From NCBI RefSeq assembly GCF_900176565.1, contig NZ_FXEH01000005.1, positions 955,384 through 1,019,383 on the forward strand: 64,000 nucleotides of DNA, given 5' to 3'. Each line of letters starts with the position of its first letter. Positions within the stretch are counted from its first letter, which is position 1. Positions 33,908 to 42,252 of this stretch are shown here, piece after piece. Below the pieces are notes generated by a model. It was not told the DNA's origin. It did not search any database and worked only from the letters and a program-made list of their open reading frames with translations. This DNA comes from Thalassobacillus devorans. GTDB taxonomy: Bacteria > Bacillota > Bacilli > Bacillales > Halobacillaceae. The position numbers and the translations under genes were made by a program.

Positions 33908-35284
33908 ATGTACCGTAAAACATTAACAGCTATTCTGGCAGCCGGACTGGCAGTAAGTTCAGGGATTTTACCGGCAGAAGCAGGAAACAACGCTCCAAAC
34001 GAACAATCGGATCACGCTTTTGACAACAAGGTAATCAAGAAAATCGACTCAGAGAACATGTACGAGCATATCGAAGTGTTAGCACAGCAGCCTCGCGAAG
34101 CTGGCACGGAAGGCGAATGGCAAGGTGTCCAATACATTAAAGAAAAATTTGAAAGCTATGGGTACGAAACAGAAATTCAGCCCTTTGAATTTAATAAGGG
34201 GTTCGAACCTGGAACATCGTCTATTTCAGTGGACGGTAATGAGTTCGATGGAGATGTCCATACATTTACAGGTTCAGTAAATGCTGAGGTGGAAGCACCG
34301 CTTGCCTATGTCGGTCTTGCTTCCGAAGAAGAAGTCAGTGAGGAAGTCGACGGGAAAATCGCTTTGATTGAACGAGGTCAGATACCTTTTTATAACAAAA
34401 TCCAAAACGTGCTTGATAAAGGTGCTATAGGGGTCATCATGTTCAATGGTGAAGGAAGTACAGGCAACCAATTCGGTTACACCTATGATGGACAAGATAT
34501 CCCCGCTGTCGCTATTACACGTGAAGCCGGTCTGGAATTGATCGAGCGTCTGGCTGCGGAAGATGTAATAGCGACGGTTTCCGTAGAAGGTGCAGGCTAT
34601 ATTACAGGGACAAGCCATAATGTCATCGCAAAAAAGGCACCACACCCTAACAAGGACAACGGACAAATAGTTATGGTCGGAGCCCATCACGATTCGGTGA
34701 GTAATGGTCCAGGTGCTAATGACGACGCCTCCGGTGTGGGAGCGGTTTTAGAATTAGCAAAGGTTATGGCAAACACTCCTACGGATACCGAGCTCCGATT
34801 TGCTACGTATGGCGCAGAAGAAAAAGGTCTGGTTGGATCCTATCATTATGCTGGTTCTTTGAGTGAGGAGGAAGTAGATAATATCGTTGGTCACTTCCAG
34901 CTCGATATGGTAGGTAGTCGTGATGCCGGAGAATTGATCATGTTCACCCCGGACGGAGAAAAGAACTTGGTGACAGATTACGGATCAGCCGCTGGTGCCC
35001 GCGTTTCAGAAACTGTGCCATACGGACAGCTTGGCCGCAGTGACCATGTTCCTTTCTTTAAGCGTGGAATCCCGGCAGCATTGTTCATCCATGCGCCACT
35101 GGAGCCATGGTACCACGGTCCTGAAGATACGATCGATAAAATCAGTAAGGAAAAGCTGCAGGACGTTGGGGAAATTGTAGGAGCGGCGGTCTACCAGATC
35201 GCCAGACCGGATACGCCTGCTTTAGAGAATGCTAATGTTGCCCCAGGACCAGTAGAATATGACTTCGACGACCGCCCACTTTAA
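33908..35284 (+). CDS. Secreted M28-family aminopeptidase with PA domain (paralogue 1)
   Basis: 458 residues from ATG 33908 after GGGAGG. Signal peptide MYRKTLTAILAAGLAVSSG to AEA. Protease-associated domain about 150-250. M28 catalytic domain with zinc ligands H and D in VGAHHDSVSNGPGANDDASG, E-E in YGAEEKGLVGS, D in QLDMVGS and H in EPWYHGPEDT. An extracellular di-zinc aminopeptidase of the YwaD type. The next gene encodes a diverged copy; 62 bp separate them, so they may be co-transcribed. Confidence 0.9.
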   Translation: MYRKTLTAILAAGLAVSSGILPAEAGNNAPNEQSDHAFDNKVIKKIDSENMYEHIEVLAQQPREAGTEGEWQGVQYIKEKFESYGYETEIQPFEFNKGFEPGTSSISVDGNEFDGDVHTFTGSVNAEVEAPLAYVGLASEEEVSEEVDGKIALIERGQIPFYNKIQNVLDKGAIGVIMFNGEGSTGNQFGYTYDGQDIPAVAITREAGLELIERLAAEDVIATVSVEGAGYITGTSHNVIAKKAPHPNKDNGQIVMVGAHHDSVSNGPGANDDASGVGAVLELAKVMANTPTDTELRFATYGAEEKGLVGSYHYAGSLSEEEVDNIVGHFQLDMVGSRDAGELIMFTPDGEKNLVTDYGSAAGARVSETVPYGQLGRSDHVPFFKRGIPAALFIHAPLEPWYHGPEDTIDKISKEKLQDVGEIVGAAVYQIARPDTPALENANVAPGPVEYDFDDRPL

Positions 35285-35346
35285 TCACAGCCTAATTTTT
35301 GCATTGTAATAATTTCACCAAAACCTAATTACAGGAGGTACGTCGT

Positions 35347-36690
35347 ATGAATAAATTCAAAAAGAAAGCAGCAGTTTTGCTGTCAGCGGTCATGCTGTCC
35401 AGCGGGCTGGCTTACTCCCCTGCAGTTTCATTGCCGTCAGCGGATGCAGCTCCTTCGGAATATAAGAGTGGTTTTGATCAAAAGGTCATCAAGCGATTTC
35501 AGGCTGAGCGAAGCATCGAGCATATTGCCTACTTAAGCGAAGAGATCGGACCTCGTGTTACTGGTACAGAAGCAGAACAAGAGGCTGCTGACTATATTAA
35601 AAATCTATTAAACTCTTATGGCTACGAAGTCGAAGAGCAGGAATTCGCAATTCCGGACCGGATGTCGGGCACATTAGAGACAGTGGATGGAAATGAAGTT
35701 CAAGTGAATATTCCTTCCGGATCTGGATTTACAGACACAGACGGAATCACGGGCTTGTTATTTGATGCCGGCCTGGGTTATCCGGAAGACTTTTCAGAGG
35801 AAGCAGAAGGAAAGATTGCCCTCATCTCCCGTGGCGAATTCAGCTTTGCTGAAAAAACACAAAATGCGGTTGAAGCAGGTGCTCTTGGTGTATTGATCTA
35901 TAATAACTCAGCAGAACAGCCTCCCCTCAATATGTCACTCGGTGATTATGAATCTCCAGTTCCGGTAGCAGGGTTGACCATGGAAAGTGGTCAGGCGTTG
36001 CTTGAAGATGTGGCAGCTGAAGAAAAAGAGGTGACATTTGCTGTCGAACGGCTGGAGGATGCCACGTCGAAAAACATCATTGCTTCTAAGAGTCCAAAGC
36101 ATGTCGACAATCCTGAGATTGTTCATGTGACCGCACACTTCGACAGTGTCCCTTATGCCCCTGGAGCAAACGACAATGCATCAGGAACCAGTGTTGTGCT
36201 GGAATTAGCACGTATACTGAAAAGCTATCCAATCGATAAAGAAGTTCGTTTTGCCTTCTTCGGAGCAGAAGAAATTGGTCTTGTCGGTTCAGAGCATTAT
36301 GTAAATGAACTGTCAGAGGAAGAAGTCAACCGGAGTATCGGCAACTTCAACCTGGACATGGTCGCAACCAATTGGGAAGAAGCATCTTCCATTTATATGA
36401 ACACGCTTGATGGACAAGCCAACACGGTAACGGAAAGTGCAGAAGCAGCAGCAGAAAGAATTGGCACCCCTTCCCCATTGACCCTGTACCAGCGCGGTGC
36501 TTCTGACCACGTTTCCTTTTACGAAGGCGGTATTGATGCCGTAAACTTCATCCGACGTGAGCCGGAAACGGCCAACCTGGAGCCCTATTACCATACACCA
36601 GATGATGTCCTAGAATACATCAGCGAAGAACGGCTGCAGGAGATTGGCGAGCTGGTTGGAGCAGCAGTATATGAATTGATAAGAAAATAA
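35347..36690 (+). CDS. Secreted M28-family aminopeptidase with PA domain (paralogue 2)
   Basis: 447 residues from ATG 35347 after ACAGGAGG. Signal peptide KKKAAVLLSAVMLSSGLA. Same architecture as the preceding gene: PA domain, then HFDSVPYAPGANDNASG (zinc H, D), FFGAEEIGLVGSEHY (E-E), NLDMVAT (D), PYYHTPDDV (H). The two copies share layout and the leader-proximal motif FDxKVIKxx but differ widely, so the duplication is old. A terminator follows. Together with M14, M4 and X-Pro enzymes it supports growth on extracellular protein. Confidence 0.9.
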   Translation: MNKFKKKAAVLLSAVMLSSGLAYSPAVSLPSADAAPSEYKSGFDQKVIKRFQAERSIEHIAYLSEEIGPRVTGTEAEQEAADYIKNLLNSYGYEVEEQEFAIPDRMSGTLETVDGNEVQVNIPSGSGFTDTDGITGLLFDAGLGYPEDFSEEAEGKIALISRGEFSFAEKTQNAVEAGALGVLIYNNSAEQPPLNMSLGDYESPVPVAGLTMESGQALLEDVAAEEKEVTFAVERLEDATSKNIIASKSPKHVDNPEIVHVTAHFDSVPYAPGANDNASGTSVVLELARILKSYPIDKEVRFAFFGAEEIGLVGSEHYVNELSEEEVNRSIGNFNLDMVATNWEEASSIYMNTLDGQANTVTESAEAAAERIGTPSPLTLYQRGASDHVSFYEGGIDAVNFIRREPETANLEPYYHTPDDVLEYISEERLQEIGELVGAAVYELIRK

Positions 36691-36698
36691 CTTCACCT

Positions 36699-36723
36699 CC
36701 CCTCCTTGTGAGGGGATTTTTTT
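36699..36723 (+). terminator. Terminator of the M28 pair
   Basis: CCCCTC (36699-36704) with GAGGGG (36710-36715), then ATTTTTTT. Confidence 0.8.
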
Positions 36724-36852
36724 GTGAAGAAATGAGTATCCAACTCCTATCATTAGTATATTTATCAGATAAAATCTACAAAAAATGAAAAGTACTATAG
36801 TAATTAAGTAACAGAGCTGGTTTTCCCGATTAAGGGAAGGACAGCCTTGTTT

Positions 36853-36877
36853 GTTTAAAGGTAGCAATTAAGGGTAG
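36853..36877 (+). promoter_or_regulatory. Sigma-B-like promoter of the mechanosensitive channel
   Basis: GTTTAA (36853-36858), 13 bp, GGGTAG (36872-36877). It matches the sigma-B pattern GTTTAA-N12-15-GGGTAT at 11 of 12 bases and lies 41 bp before the ATG. Confidence 0.6.
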
Positions 36878-36917
36878 AGTACCTTTGAAATAATTTCATT
36901 GAAAAGGGGATGAGTAA

Positions 36918-38534
36918 ATGAACAATGTTCAATGGTCAGGTTTCCTGGAAGGAATCCCTAACCTGATAGTTGCACTGTTAGTCTTACTTATTGGCTGGAT
37001 TATTGCCAAAGCCATTGAAAAAGGTGTCAAGAAAGGACTGGAGAAGACCGACCTTGACGACAAATTATTTTCTGGAGGAAAAGAAAGAAGGAATGACAAT
37101 AAAAAATGGACCTCCGAGAAAATAATCAGTAAAGTCGTCTACTGGATTGTACTAATTTTTGTATTTGTCATTTTCTTTAATATTTTAAATCTGGATATCA
37201 TCGCTGCGCCACTTTCCGATATGTTATCCACCCTATTCGCAGCCATTCCTAACATCTTGAAAGCTGCACTTATTCTATTGGTTGCCTGGTTAGTCGCAAA
37301 AGCGCTAAGCTGGCTTGTCATTAAAGCTGGTGAGAAGTTCGACCTCGGACACAAAATGGAGAGATTCGGATTAGCAGAGGATGAGCATTCTTCCAATCGT
37401 GGCATTCAAAGCGCCGCTAATATTGTTTTTTATTTAGTATTGCTGCTCTTCCTGCCAGCTGTTCTGTCTGCATTACAGATCACTGGGATTTCTGAACCGT
37501 TCACGAACATGATCCAATCTTTCTTAGCCTTTATTCCAAAGCTGTTTGCAGCGGCTCTCATTCTACTGATCGGGTGGTTTGTAGCTAAGCTTGTACGGGA
37601 TATTTTGACTAAATTCCTTAAGAGTATCGGCACAGAACGAGCCGCTCACCGCATGGGGCTCGACAAAATTCTTGAAGGAACGAGCTTATCCAGAATCATA
37701 GGTACGATTGTTTATATCCTGATCTTGATTCCTGTTGTAATCTCTGCACTGGAGCAACTGGAAATCAGAGGTATTACGGACCCGGCGATCAACATGCTGA
37801 ACAACGTTCTAGCCATGATTCCAAATATCGCGATTGCCATCGTTCTTATTTTGGCAGGTATTTGGGTCGGTAAATGGGTCGGCCAAATTGTAGCCAACTT
37901 ACTAGAGCGCCTTGGCGTCAACTCCATGGCAAGAAACATGGGAATCGGAAACTGGGATCCTAACGAGAGCAGTTACAGCATCTCCCGTATTATCGGACGT
38001 ATCGTTCAAATCCTGATTGTCGTCCTATTCACTGTGGAGGCTCTGCAGATTATTCAGCTGGAATTCCTTGTCGATCTTGCAACTGGCGTTATCGCTTATC
38101 TGCCTAGCGTGTTTGCAGCTATCGTAATATTATTCGTAGGTCTCTATGTCGGAAACCTTGTTCAAAAACTATTGCATAACATCCTGCATGGTCCTGGTTA
38201 CCGCATGCTCTCTGCAATTGCTAAATATACAATCTTCGCCCTAGCTGTATTCATGGCACTGGATCAGCTTGGTGTAGCAGACAGTATTGTCAACGCAGCA
38301 TTCATCCTGATCCTTGGGGGACTTGCTATCGCCTTCGGTCTTTCCTTCGGTCTTGGTGGACGCGAGCTGGCAGCTAAGTATCTGCATAAATGGGATACTA
38401 AGTTAGAGAAAATTGAAGTACAGAATCAAAATAAATCTAAGTATGACCAGACAGAAAACGATATGCAGAATAGACCAAACCGACCAGACACAGATCCAAA
38501 CAATCCATTCAATGGACCCGACAACAAACTTTAA
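36918..38534 (+). CDS. CmpX/MscS-related channel protein with five tandem membrane repeats
   Basis: 538 residues. Five copies of a helix-amphipathic unit: IPNLIVALLVLLIGWIIAKA near 14, IPNILKAALILLVAWLVAKA near 110, IPKLFAAALILLIGWFVAKL near 210, IPNIAIAIVLILAGIWVGKW near 305, LPSVFAAIVILFVGLYVGNL near 400. The end carries an MscS-like glycine-rich helix (LGGLAIAFGLSFGLGGRELA) and a disordered Asn/Pro tail. Family members protect against osmotic down-shock or act as membrane-stress sensors. ATG 36918 follows AAAGGGGATGAG. The sigma-B-like promoter agrees with an osmotic stress role. Confidence 0.8.
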   Translation: MNNVQWSGFLEGIPNLIVALLVLLIGWIIAKAIEKGVKKGLEKTDLDDKLFSGGKERRNDNKKWTSEKIISKVVYWIVLIFVFVIFFNILNLDIIAAPLSDMLSTLFAAIPNILKAALILLVAWLVAKALSWLVIKAGEKFDLGHKMERFGLAEDEHSSNRGIQSAANIVFYLVLLLFLPAVLSALQITGISEPFTNMIQSFLAFIPKLFAAALILLIGWFVAKLVRDILTKFLKSIGTERAAHRMGLDKILEGTSLSRIIGTIVYILILIPVVISALEQLEIRGITDPAINMLNNVLAMIPNIAIAIVLILAGIWVGKWVGQIVANLLERLGVNSMARNMGIGNWDPNESSYSISRIIGRIVQILIVVLFTVEALQIIQLEFLVDLATGVIAYLPSVFAAIVILFVGLYVGNLVQKLLHNILHGPGYRMLSAIAKYTIFALAVFMALDQLGVADSIVNAAFILILGGLAIAFGLSFGLGGRELAAKYLHKWDTKLEKIEVQNQNKSKYDQTENDMQNRPNRPDTDPNNPFNGPDNKL

Positions 38535-38550
38535 TTATTAAAGAAATGGG

Positions 38551-38580
38551 AAAGCGGCCAAAAGGTCGCTTTCTTTTTTT
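38551..38580 (+). terminator. Terminator of the channel gene
   Basis: AAAGCGGCC (38551-38559) with GGTCGCTTT (38564-38572), AAAA loop, then CTTTTTTT. Confidence 0.8.
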
Positions 38581-38674
38581 AGGTAACAGCTTGTCACACA
38601 ACTATCATTTAACAAACCATACGAACTTTGATAAAGTTTAAGAAAGAAAAGCTTTGTACAAAGGAGGATTCACC

Positions 38675-38959
38675 TTGTTACAGCTGTTCATCGCATTCAT
38701 TGCAGCAATTTTAATCATTAGTGCTTTTATAATAAATCGTTATTTCGCAAGGAAAGGTCAAATCACCAACAGCATGATCTACCCTTCGGTCATCGTAGGG
38801 GGAAGTCTCGGTCTGATAATAGGACTTGTGGGAAAAGGCTCGGTTGCGGGAGTTATCCTGACCATGGCTATTTTAACCTTGCTCGTTTTCATCCAGATGT
38901 TCATCATACATCGTATTTCTAAATTGATTGGTCCTATGAGAAAACATAGAGAAGAATAA
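38675..38959 (+). CDS. Small integral membrane protein of unknown function
   Basis: 94 residues from TTG 38675, seven bases after AAGGAGG. Three hydrophobic segments (LFIAFIAAILIISAFII, VGGSLGLIIGLVG, VILTMAILTLLVFIQMFII) separated by short charged loops, with a basic tail MRKHREE. Not recognised. Its own terminator follows and the channel gene lies upstream with a terminator between, so it is a separate unit. Confidence 0.65.
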   Translation: MLQLFIAFIAAILIISAFIINRYFARKGQITNSMIYPSVIVGGSLGLIIGLVGKGSVAGVILTMAILTLLVFIQMFIIHRISKLIGPMRKHREE

Positions 38960-38965
38960 TAGCTG

Positions 38966-39000
38966 GTCAGCTCTTGCAAAATAGGGAGCTGACTTTTTTA
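38966..39000 (+). terminator. Terminator of the small membrane protein gene
   Basis: GTCAGCTC (38966-38973) with GAGCTGAC (38986-38993), then TTTTTTA. Confidence 0.8.
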
Positions 39001-39041
39001 ATGAGCTTGTGCATCGTAAAGGTGTAAATCAGTATCTGAAT

Positions 39042-39070
39042 AAAAAAATAACACGCCGGTTAAGCGTGCC
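39042..39070 (-). terminator. Terminator of the holin-like toxin gene
   Basis: CACGC (39052-39056) with GCGTG (39064-39068), GGC/GCC extension imperfect. On the minus strand it is followed by TTATTTTTTT. Confidence 0.65.
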
Positions 39071-39082
39071 AAGTAAAGGGGA

Positions 39083-39160
39083 TTACTTATCAAAATTCAG
39101 GACAGCGACTACAAACATGCCAAAGCTTAACATCAACGTCAGTACTTCAAAGGTGTTCAT
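39083..39160 (-). CDS. Putative holin-like (type I) toxin, 25 residues
   Basis: ATG 39160 follows AAGGAGGCGATAGTTG. The product opens MNTFEVLTLMLSFGMFVVAV and ends LNFDK: a polar start, one membrane helix and a charged end. This is the pattern of the short Firmicutes holin-like toxin family (MTTFQALMLMLxFGxFI...), related to TxpA/BsrG-type peptides. In such loci an antisense RNA on the other strand blocks the mRNA; the plus strand here (39000-39200) has no other use. Terminator 12 bp after the stop. Family call by pattern, not by search. Confidence 0.7.
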   Translation of the reverse strand: MNTFEVLTLMLSFGMFVVAVLNFDK

Positions 39161-39280
39161 CAACTATCGCCTCCTTATGTTAAGCATCCCCAAACATATG
39201 TTTGTCCTATTCAATTTTTCTTAAAAAAAATATTTTTAAAGAAGTTGGCTTGTAACCAAGATTCTCTTTTAATCGTAAAA
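39161..39280. other. Promoter region of the toxin gene, no other gene
   Basis: AT-rich. It would hold the toxin promoter on the minus strand and perhaps the start of an antisense RNA on the opposite strand. No clear hexamers recognised. Confidence 0.3.
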
Positions 39281-39308
39281 AAAAGAACGGCTGGCTTCAA
39301 CCGTTCTT
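39281..39308 (-). terminator. Terminator of the 82-residue membrane protein gene
   Basis: Minus strand AGAACGG / CCGTTCT stem followed by TTTTTTT; it overlaps the stop codon region. Confidence 0.75.
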
Positions 39309-39545
39309 CTCTATATTTTCCGGCTTGGTTAATATGATTCCGATTAAGGCACCAATACTGATAATGCCAGCCACTGTCATTACCTGGCTTCCTGTATCAC
39401 CATTGATGATAAATGTACCAATCAAGGAGATCGTAATACTGATGAGGGAAATAACATATAAGGTGGCTACCGTTTTTGACTTTTTTACATAACCGCTAAA
39501 TCCCAGCGTTCCGATTAACGTCAATACGACCGCTACAAATATCAC
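39297..39545 (-). CDS. Small membrane protein of unknown function
   Basis: 82 residues from GTG 39545, preceded by AAAGGAGCG. Three hydrophobic segments: FVAVVLTLIGTLGF, LYVISLISITISLIGTF, VMTVAGIISIGALIGIIL. No motif recognised. Supported by the ribosome site and by the terminator right after the stop. It stands alone between the toxin gene and the aldo/keto reductase. Confidence 0.6.
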   Translation of the reverse strand: MIFVAVVLTLIGTLGFSGYVKKSKTVATLYVISLISITISLIGTFIINGDTGSQVMTVAGIISIGALIGIILTKPENIEKNG

Positions 39546-39645
39546 GTGCAGCCACGCTCCTTTCCATACTGAGGATCTTCTTATAGGTTCCCTTGAATAG
39601 TCAATATCATGCCTTCTTCCACATATTTTTCTTATAAACTACTGG

Positions 39646-40470
39646 TTAGCGCACGTTCATTTCCGAAGGCTTCGGCCCTTTGCGTTCGTTACGGTCCAGC
39701 GCATCGATTTGCTCCATATCCAACGTATCCAATTCAAAATCAAACACATTAAAATTTTCTTCAATTCGTGAAGGTGTCACTGATTTCGGAATGACAATTG
39801 TATCGTTTTGTAAATGCCAGCGAATGATAACCTGCGCCGGGGTTTTGTCATGCTTTTCAGCAATTGTCTTAACTGTATTATTCCCCAGCACTTCCCCGCC
39901 TTGCATCAAAGGGCTCCAGGCTTCAACGTAAATCCCATGCTGCTTACAGAAGTCTTTCATTTCTTTTTGAGCAAGGTATGGGTGGCATTCGACCTGATTC
40001 AATACAGGCGTCACTTCACATTCATCCAGAAGACGCTGCAGATGGTCGATATCAAAATTACATACCCCGATGGCTTTTGCCCGTCCATCGTGATACAACT
40101 TTTCTAAAGCTTTATAGGTTTCTACGTAGTCATCAAATTCCGGTGTCGGCCAATGGATCAAGTATAAGTCTACGTATTCAAGACCCAGTTTTTCTAAACT
40201 CTCATCAAAAGCTTTTAACGTGTTTTCATAGCCTTGATCGGTATTCCATACTTTTGTAGTAATAAAAAGCTCCTCACGCTGTAAACCACTTTCCTGGATG
40301 GCCTTTCCGACTCCGCGTTCATTTCCATAAATAGCAGCGGTATCAATGGAACGATAACCAGTTTCTAAAGCCTTTTTCACTGCTGGTACCGCCTCATCAT
40401 CCTCTACTTGCCATACGCCAAATCCAAGCTGGGGCATGGTAAGACCGTTATGTAAGGTTACTTCCTGCAT
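39646..40470 (-). CDS. Aldo/keto reductase (YvgN/YtbE type)
   Basis: 274 residues. NADPH-dependent TIM-barrel carbonyl reductase with catalytic tetrad D in GYRSIDTAAIYGNE, Y in the same segment, K in ITTKVWN and H in YLIHWPTP. The cofactor loop IPKSVTPSRIEEN lies near residue 230. Reduces aldehydes such as methylglyoxal in related Bacillus enzymes. Single gene; ATG 40470 after an AGGAG site (minus strand AAAGGAGTG). Confidence 0.92.
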   Translation of the reverse strand: MQEVTLHNGLTMPQLGFGVWQVEDDEAVPAVKKALETGYRSIDTAAIYGNERGVGKAIQESGLQREELFITTKVWNTDQGYENTLKAFDESLEKLGLEYVDLYLIHWPTPEFDDYVETYKALEKLYHDGRAKAIGVCNFDIDHLQRLLDECEVTPVLNQVECHPYLAQKEMKDFCKQHGIYVEAWSPLMQGGEVLGNNTVKTIAEKHDKTPAQVIIRWHLQNDTIVIPKSVTPSRIEENFNVFDFELDTLDMEQIDALDRNERKGPKPSEMNVR

Positions 40471-40572
40471 AAAAACACTCCTTTATTTATGATAATTGTA
40501 GTTTATCATAGGAGAATAGGGTAAGGCCTATATAACAGCTTTTTAATTTCGTAGACCGGAGGGATCGCATGC

Positions 40573-41112
40573 ATGCTGGATAAAGCTAAACTATTCTCAG
40601 AAAAAGCCCACGAAGGCCAAGTGAGAAAAGGGACCGGCAAGCCATATATCGTTCATCCTACACGTGTAGCTGAAACCTTGCACCAGGCTGGCTGCTCAAA
40701 GGAATTGATTTGTGCCGGGTACTTACATGATGTAGTGGAAGATACCGATTATACGATTACAGATATTGAGAAAGAGTTCGGCAAGAAGGTAGCAGGCCTT
40801 GTAGCAGCTCATACGGAAGATAAAACGAAGTCCTGGCAAGAACGTAAGCAGCATACAATCGATACCGTAAAAACAGCATCGAGAGATATAAAATATCTAA
40901 TAATCGCTGATAAACTCGACAACCTGTTATCAACGGAAGAGGAAATGAAAACGAAGGGCGCACAAGTTTGGCATAACTTCAATGCAGGCTACGAATCTCA
41001 AAAATGGTATTATGAATCAATAGCCAACCATATGTATGACGACCTTCTCAAGAAAGACGCTCCAGAATTCTTCCGAACGTATGAAGAAGCTGTTTTGCGG
41101 GTATTCTCTTAA
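40573..41112 (+). CDS. HD-domain (p)ppGpp hydrolase-like protein
   Basis: 179 residues. HD motif set: H in PYIVHPTRVAE, HD in GYLHDVVEDTDYT, D in IADKLDNLLST. This is the RelA/SpoT-type (RSH, MESH1-like) hydrolase core without synthetase, TGS or ACT domains. It could hydrolyse ppGpp or another phosphorylated nucleotide, but stand-alone members vary. ATG 40573 follows CGGAGGG. Followed by a terminator shared with the convergent reductase gene. Confidence 0.82.
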   Translation: MLDKAKLFSEKAHEGQVRKGTGKPYIVHPTRVAETLHQAGCSKELICAGYLHDVVEDTDYTITDIEKEFGKKVAGLVAAHTEDKTKSWQERKQHTIDTVKTASRDIKYLIIADKLDNLLSTEEEMKTKGAQVWHNFNAGYESQKWYYESIANHMYDDLLKKDAPEFFRTYEEAVLRVFS

Positions 41113-41153
41113 TATTACAAAACGATTAATAGTACACCAAATACGTTAAAAAT

Positions 41154-41186
41154 GGACAGCTCCTTTTAATGGGCTGTCCGTTTTAC
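41154..41186. terminator. Terminator between the HD and reductase genes
   Basis: GGACAGC (41154-41160) with GCTGTCC (41173-41179), then GTTTTACG. Confidence 0.65.
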
Positions 41187-42088
41187 GTTTGGCCAATAAT
41201 TATTTTATGCATCCAGATGGCAGCCTGCAGACCATCTCCCATTGCGATGGCGACTTGCTCGGAGTGAGCGACCACATCCCCTGCGGCCCAAACACCAGAG
41301 ACATTGGTCATTTTCGTACGATTGTCGACAAGAATATGACTGTTTTGATGCAATTCTACACCAAGTCCCTTTGCTAGTTCTGACTTTACCTTATTCCCCC
41401 CAAACGCTATAAAAGCATAGGACGCTTCTACCTTTTCCCCATTTTGCAGGATGACTCCTTTAACAGCCTCCCCTTCCTTTAGAACACAGGCAACTGGTTG
41501 ATGGATATAGGTGATCTTCTTCTCCTCCAATGCATTTTTCAATTGCTCATCCACATCACGTAATTCGTGATTGATATACGTCAAGTCCTCCGTCCAGTAC
41601 GACAGGGTCAAAGCCATATTCGCTCCCGGGTTCCCTGTCCCCAACACCATTGTCTGCTTATCTTTAACTTCATAGCCATCACAATCCGGGCAAATGAATA
41701 CACTCACTCCTAAACAAGGATAAAGCTCTGCAAATACAGGCGGAATACGGTCAACTACTCCTGTAGCTAATAAGACAGTTTTGGTACGAATATTTAAATC
41801 ATCATAGGTGATAATATGAAAGTTTTCACGCTCTTGCTTAATATCGGAAACTGTATCCTGCAGGAATTCAACCCCCAAATCAGCGGCTTGCTTTCTTCCA
41901 ATAGCCCTTAAATGCTGACCACTGACACCCTCAGGCCAGCCAAGCAAATTGTGATAACAGCGACAAAGGTTCGAGCGCCCGCGATCAGAATCAATAACAA
42001 GCAACTGGTGCTGGTATCTTCCCAGTTGAATAGCCGCCTGAAGACCGGCAATTCCCCCGCCTACAATTACCGCCTCATAGTTTTTCAA
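41183..42088 (-). CDS. Thioredoxin-reductase-like FAD/NAD(P) oxidoreductase
   Basis: 301 residues. FAD motif VIVGGGIAGLQAAI at residues 7-20. Redox-active pair in FICPDCDGYEV near residue 133 (CPDC, where TrxB has CATC). NAD(P) motif VLGTGNPGANMAL. Closing FAD motif VWAAGDVV near 273. The CPDC disulfide and overall length suit a stand-alone thioredoxin-reductase-like or bacillithiol/ferredoxin-linked enzyme; the electron acceptor is unknown. No thioredoxin gene adjacent. Confidence 0.87.
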   Translation of the reverse strand: MKNYEAVIVGGGIAGLQAAIQLGRYQHQLLVIDSDRGRSNLCRCYHNLLGWPEGVSGQHLRAIGRKQAADLGVEFLQDTVSDIKQERENFHIITYDDLNIRTKTVLLATGVVDRIPPVFAELYPCLGVSVFICPDCDGYEVKDKQTMVLGTGNPGANMALTLSYWTEDLTYINHELRDVDEQLKNALEEKKITYIHQPVACVLKEGEAVKGVILQNGEKVEASYAFIAFGGNKVKSELAKGLGVELHQNSHILVDNRTKMTNVSGVWAAGDVVAHSEQVAIAMGDGLQAAIWMHKIIIGQT

Positions 42089-42230
42089 TGCTCACCCTCC
42101 TCACACGCACCAATTTATACTTTTCTTATTGTCACATTTAAAAAAAATCTCATGCATCTAATTTCCTTTTCACTTCATATTCCCCGGGAAATACACAGTG
42201 AAAAGGAAGAAAAAAGAAGGATTTCTAAGT

Positions 42231-42252
42231 AAAAAACCTCTCAAATGAGAGG
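42231..42252 (-). terminator. Terminator of the 302-residue membrane protein gene
   Basis: CCTCTCA (42237-42243) with TGAGAGG (42246-42252). The minus-strand transcript continues with TTTTTTAC. Confidence 0.75.

Noticed and set aside
39009-39224. 71-residue plus-strand ORF opposite the holin-like toxin
   Set aside because: No ribosome site, basic random-looking composition, and it spans the toxin terminator on the other strand.
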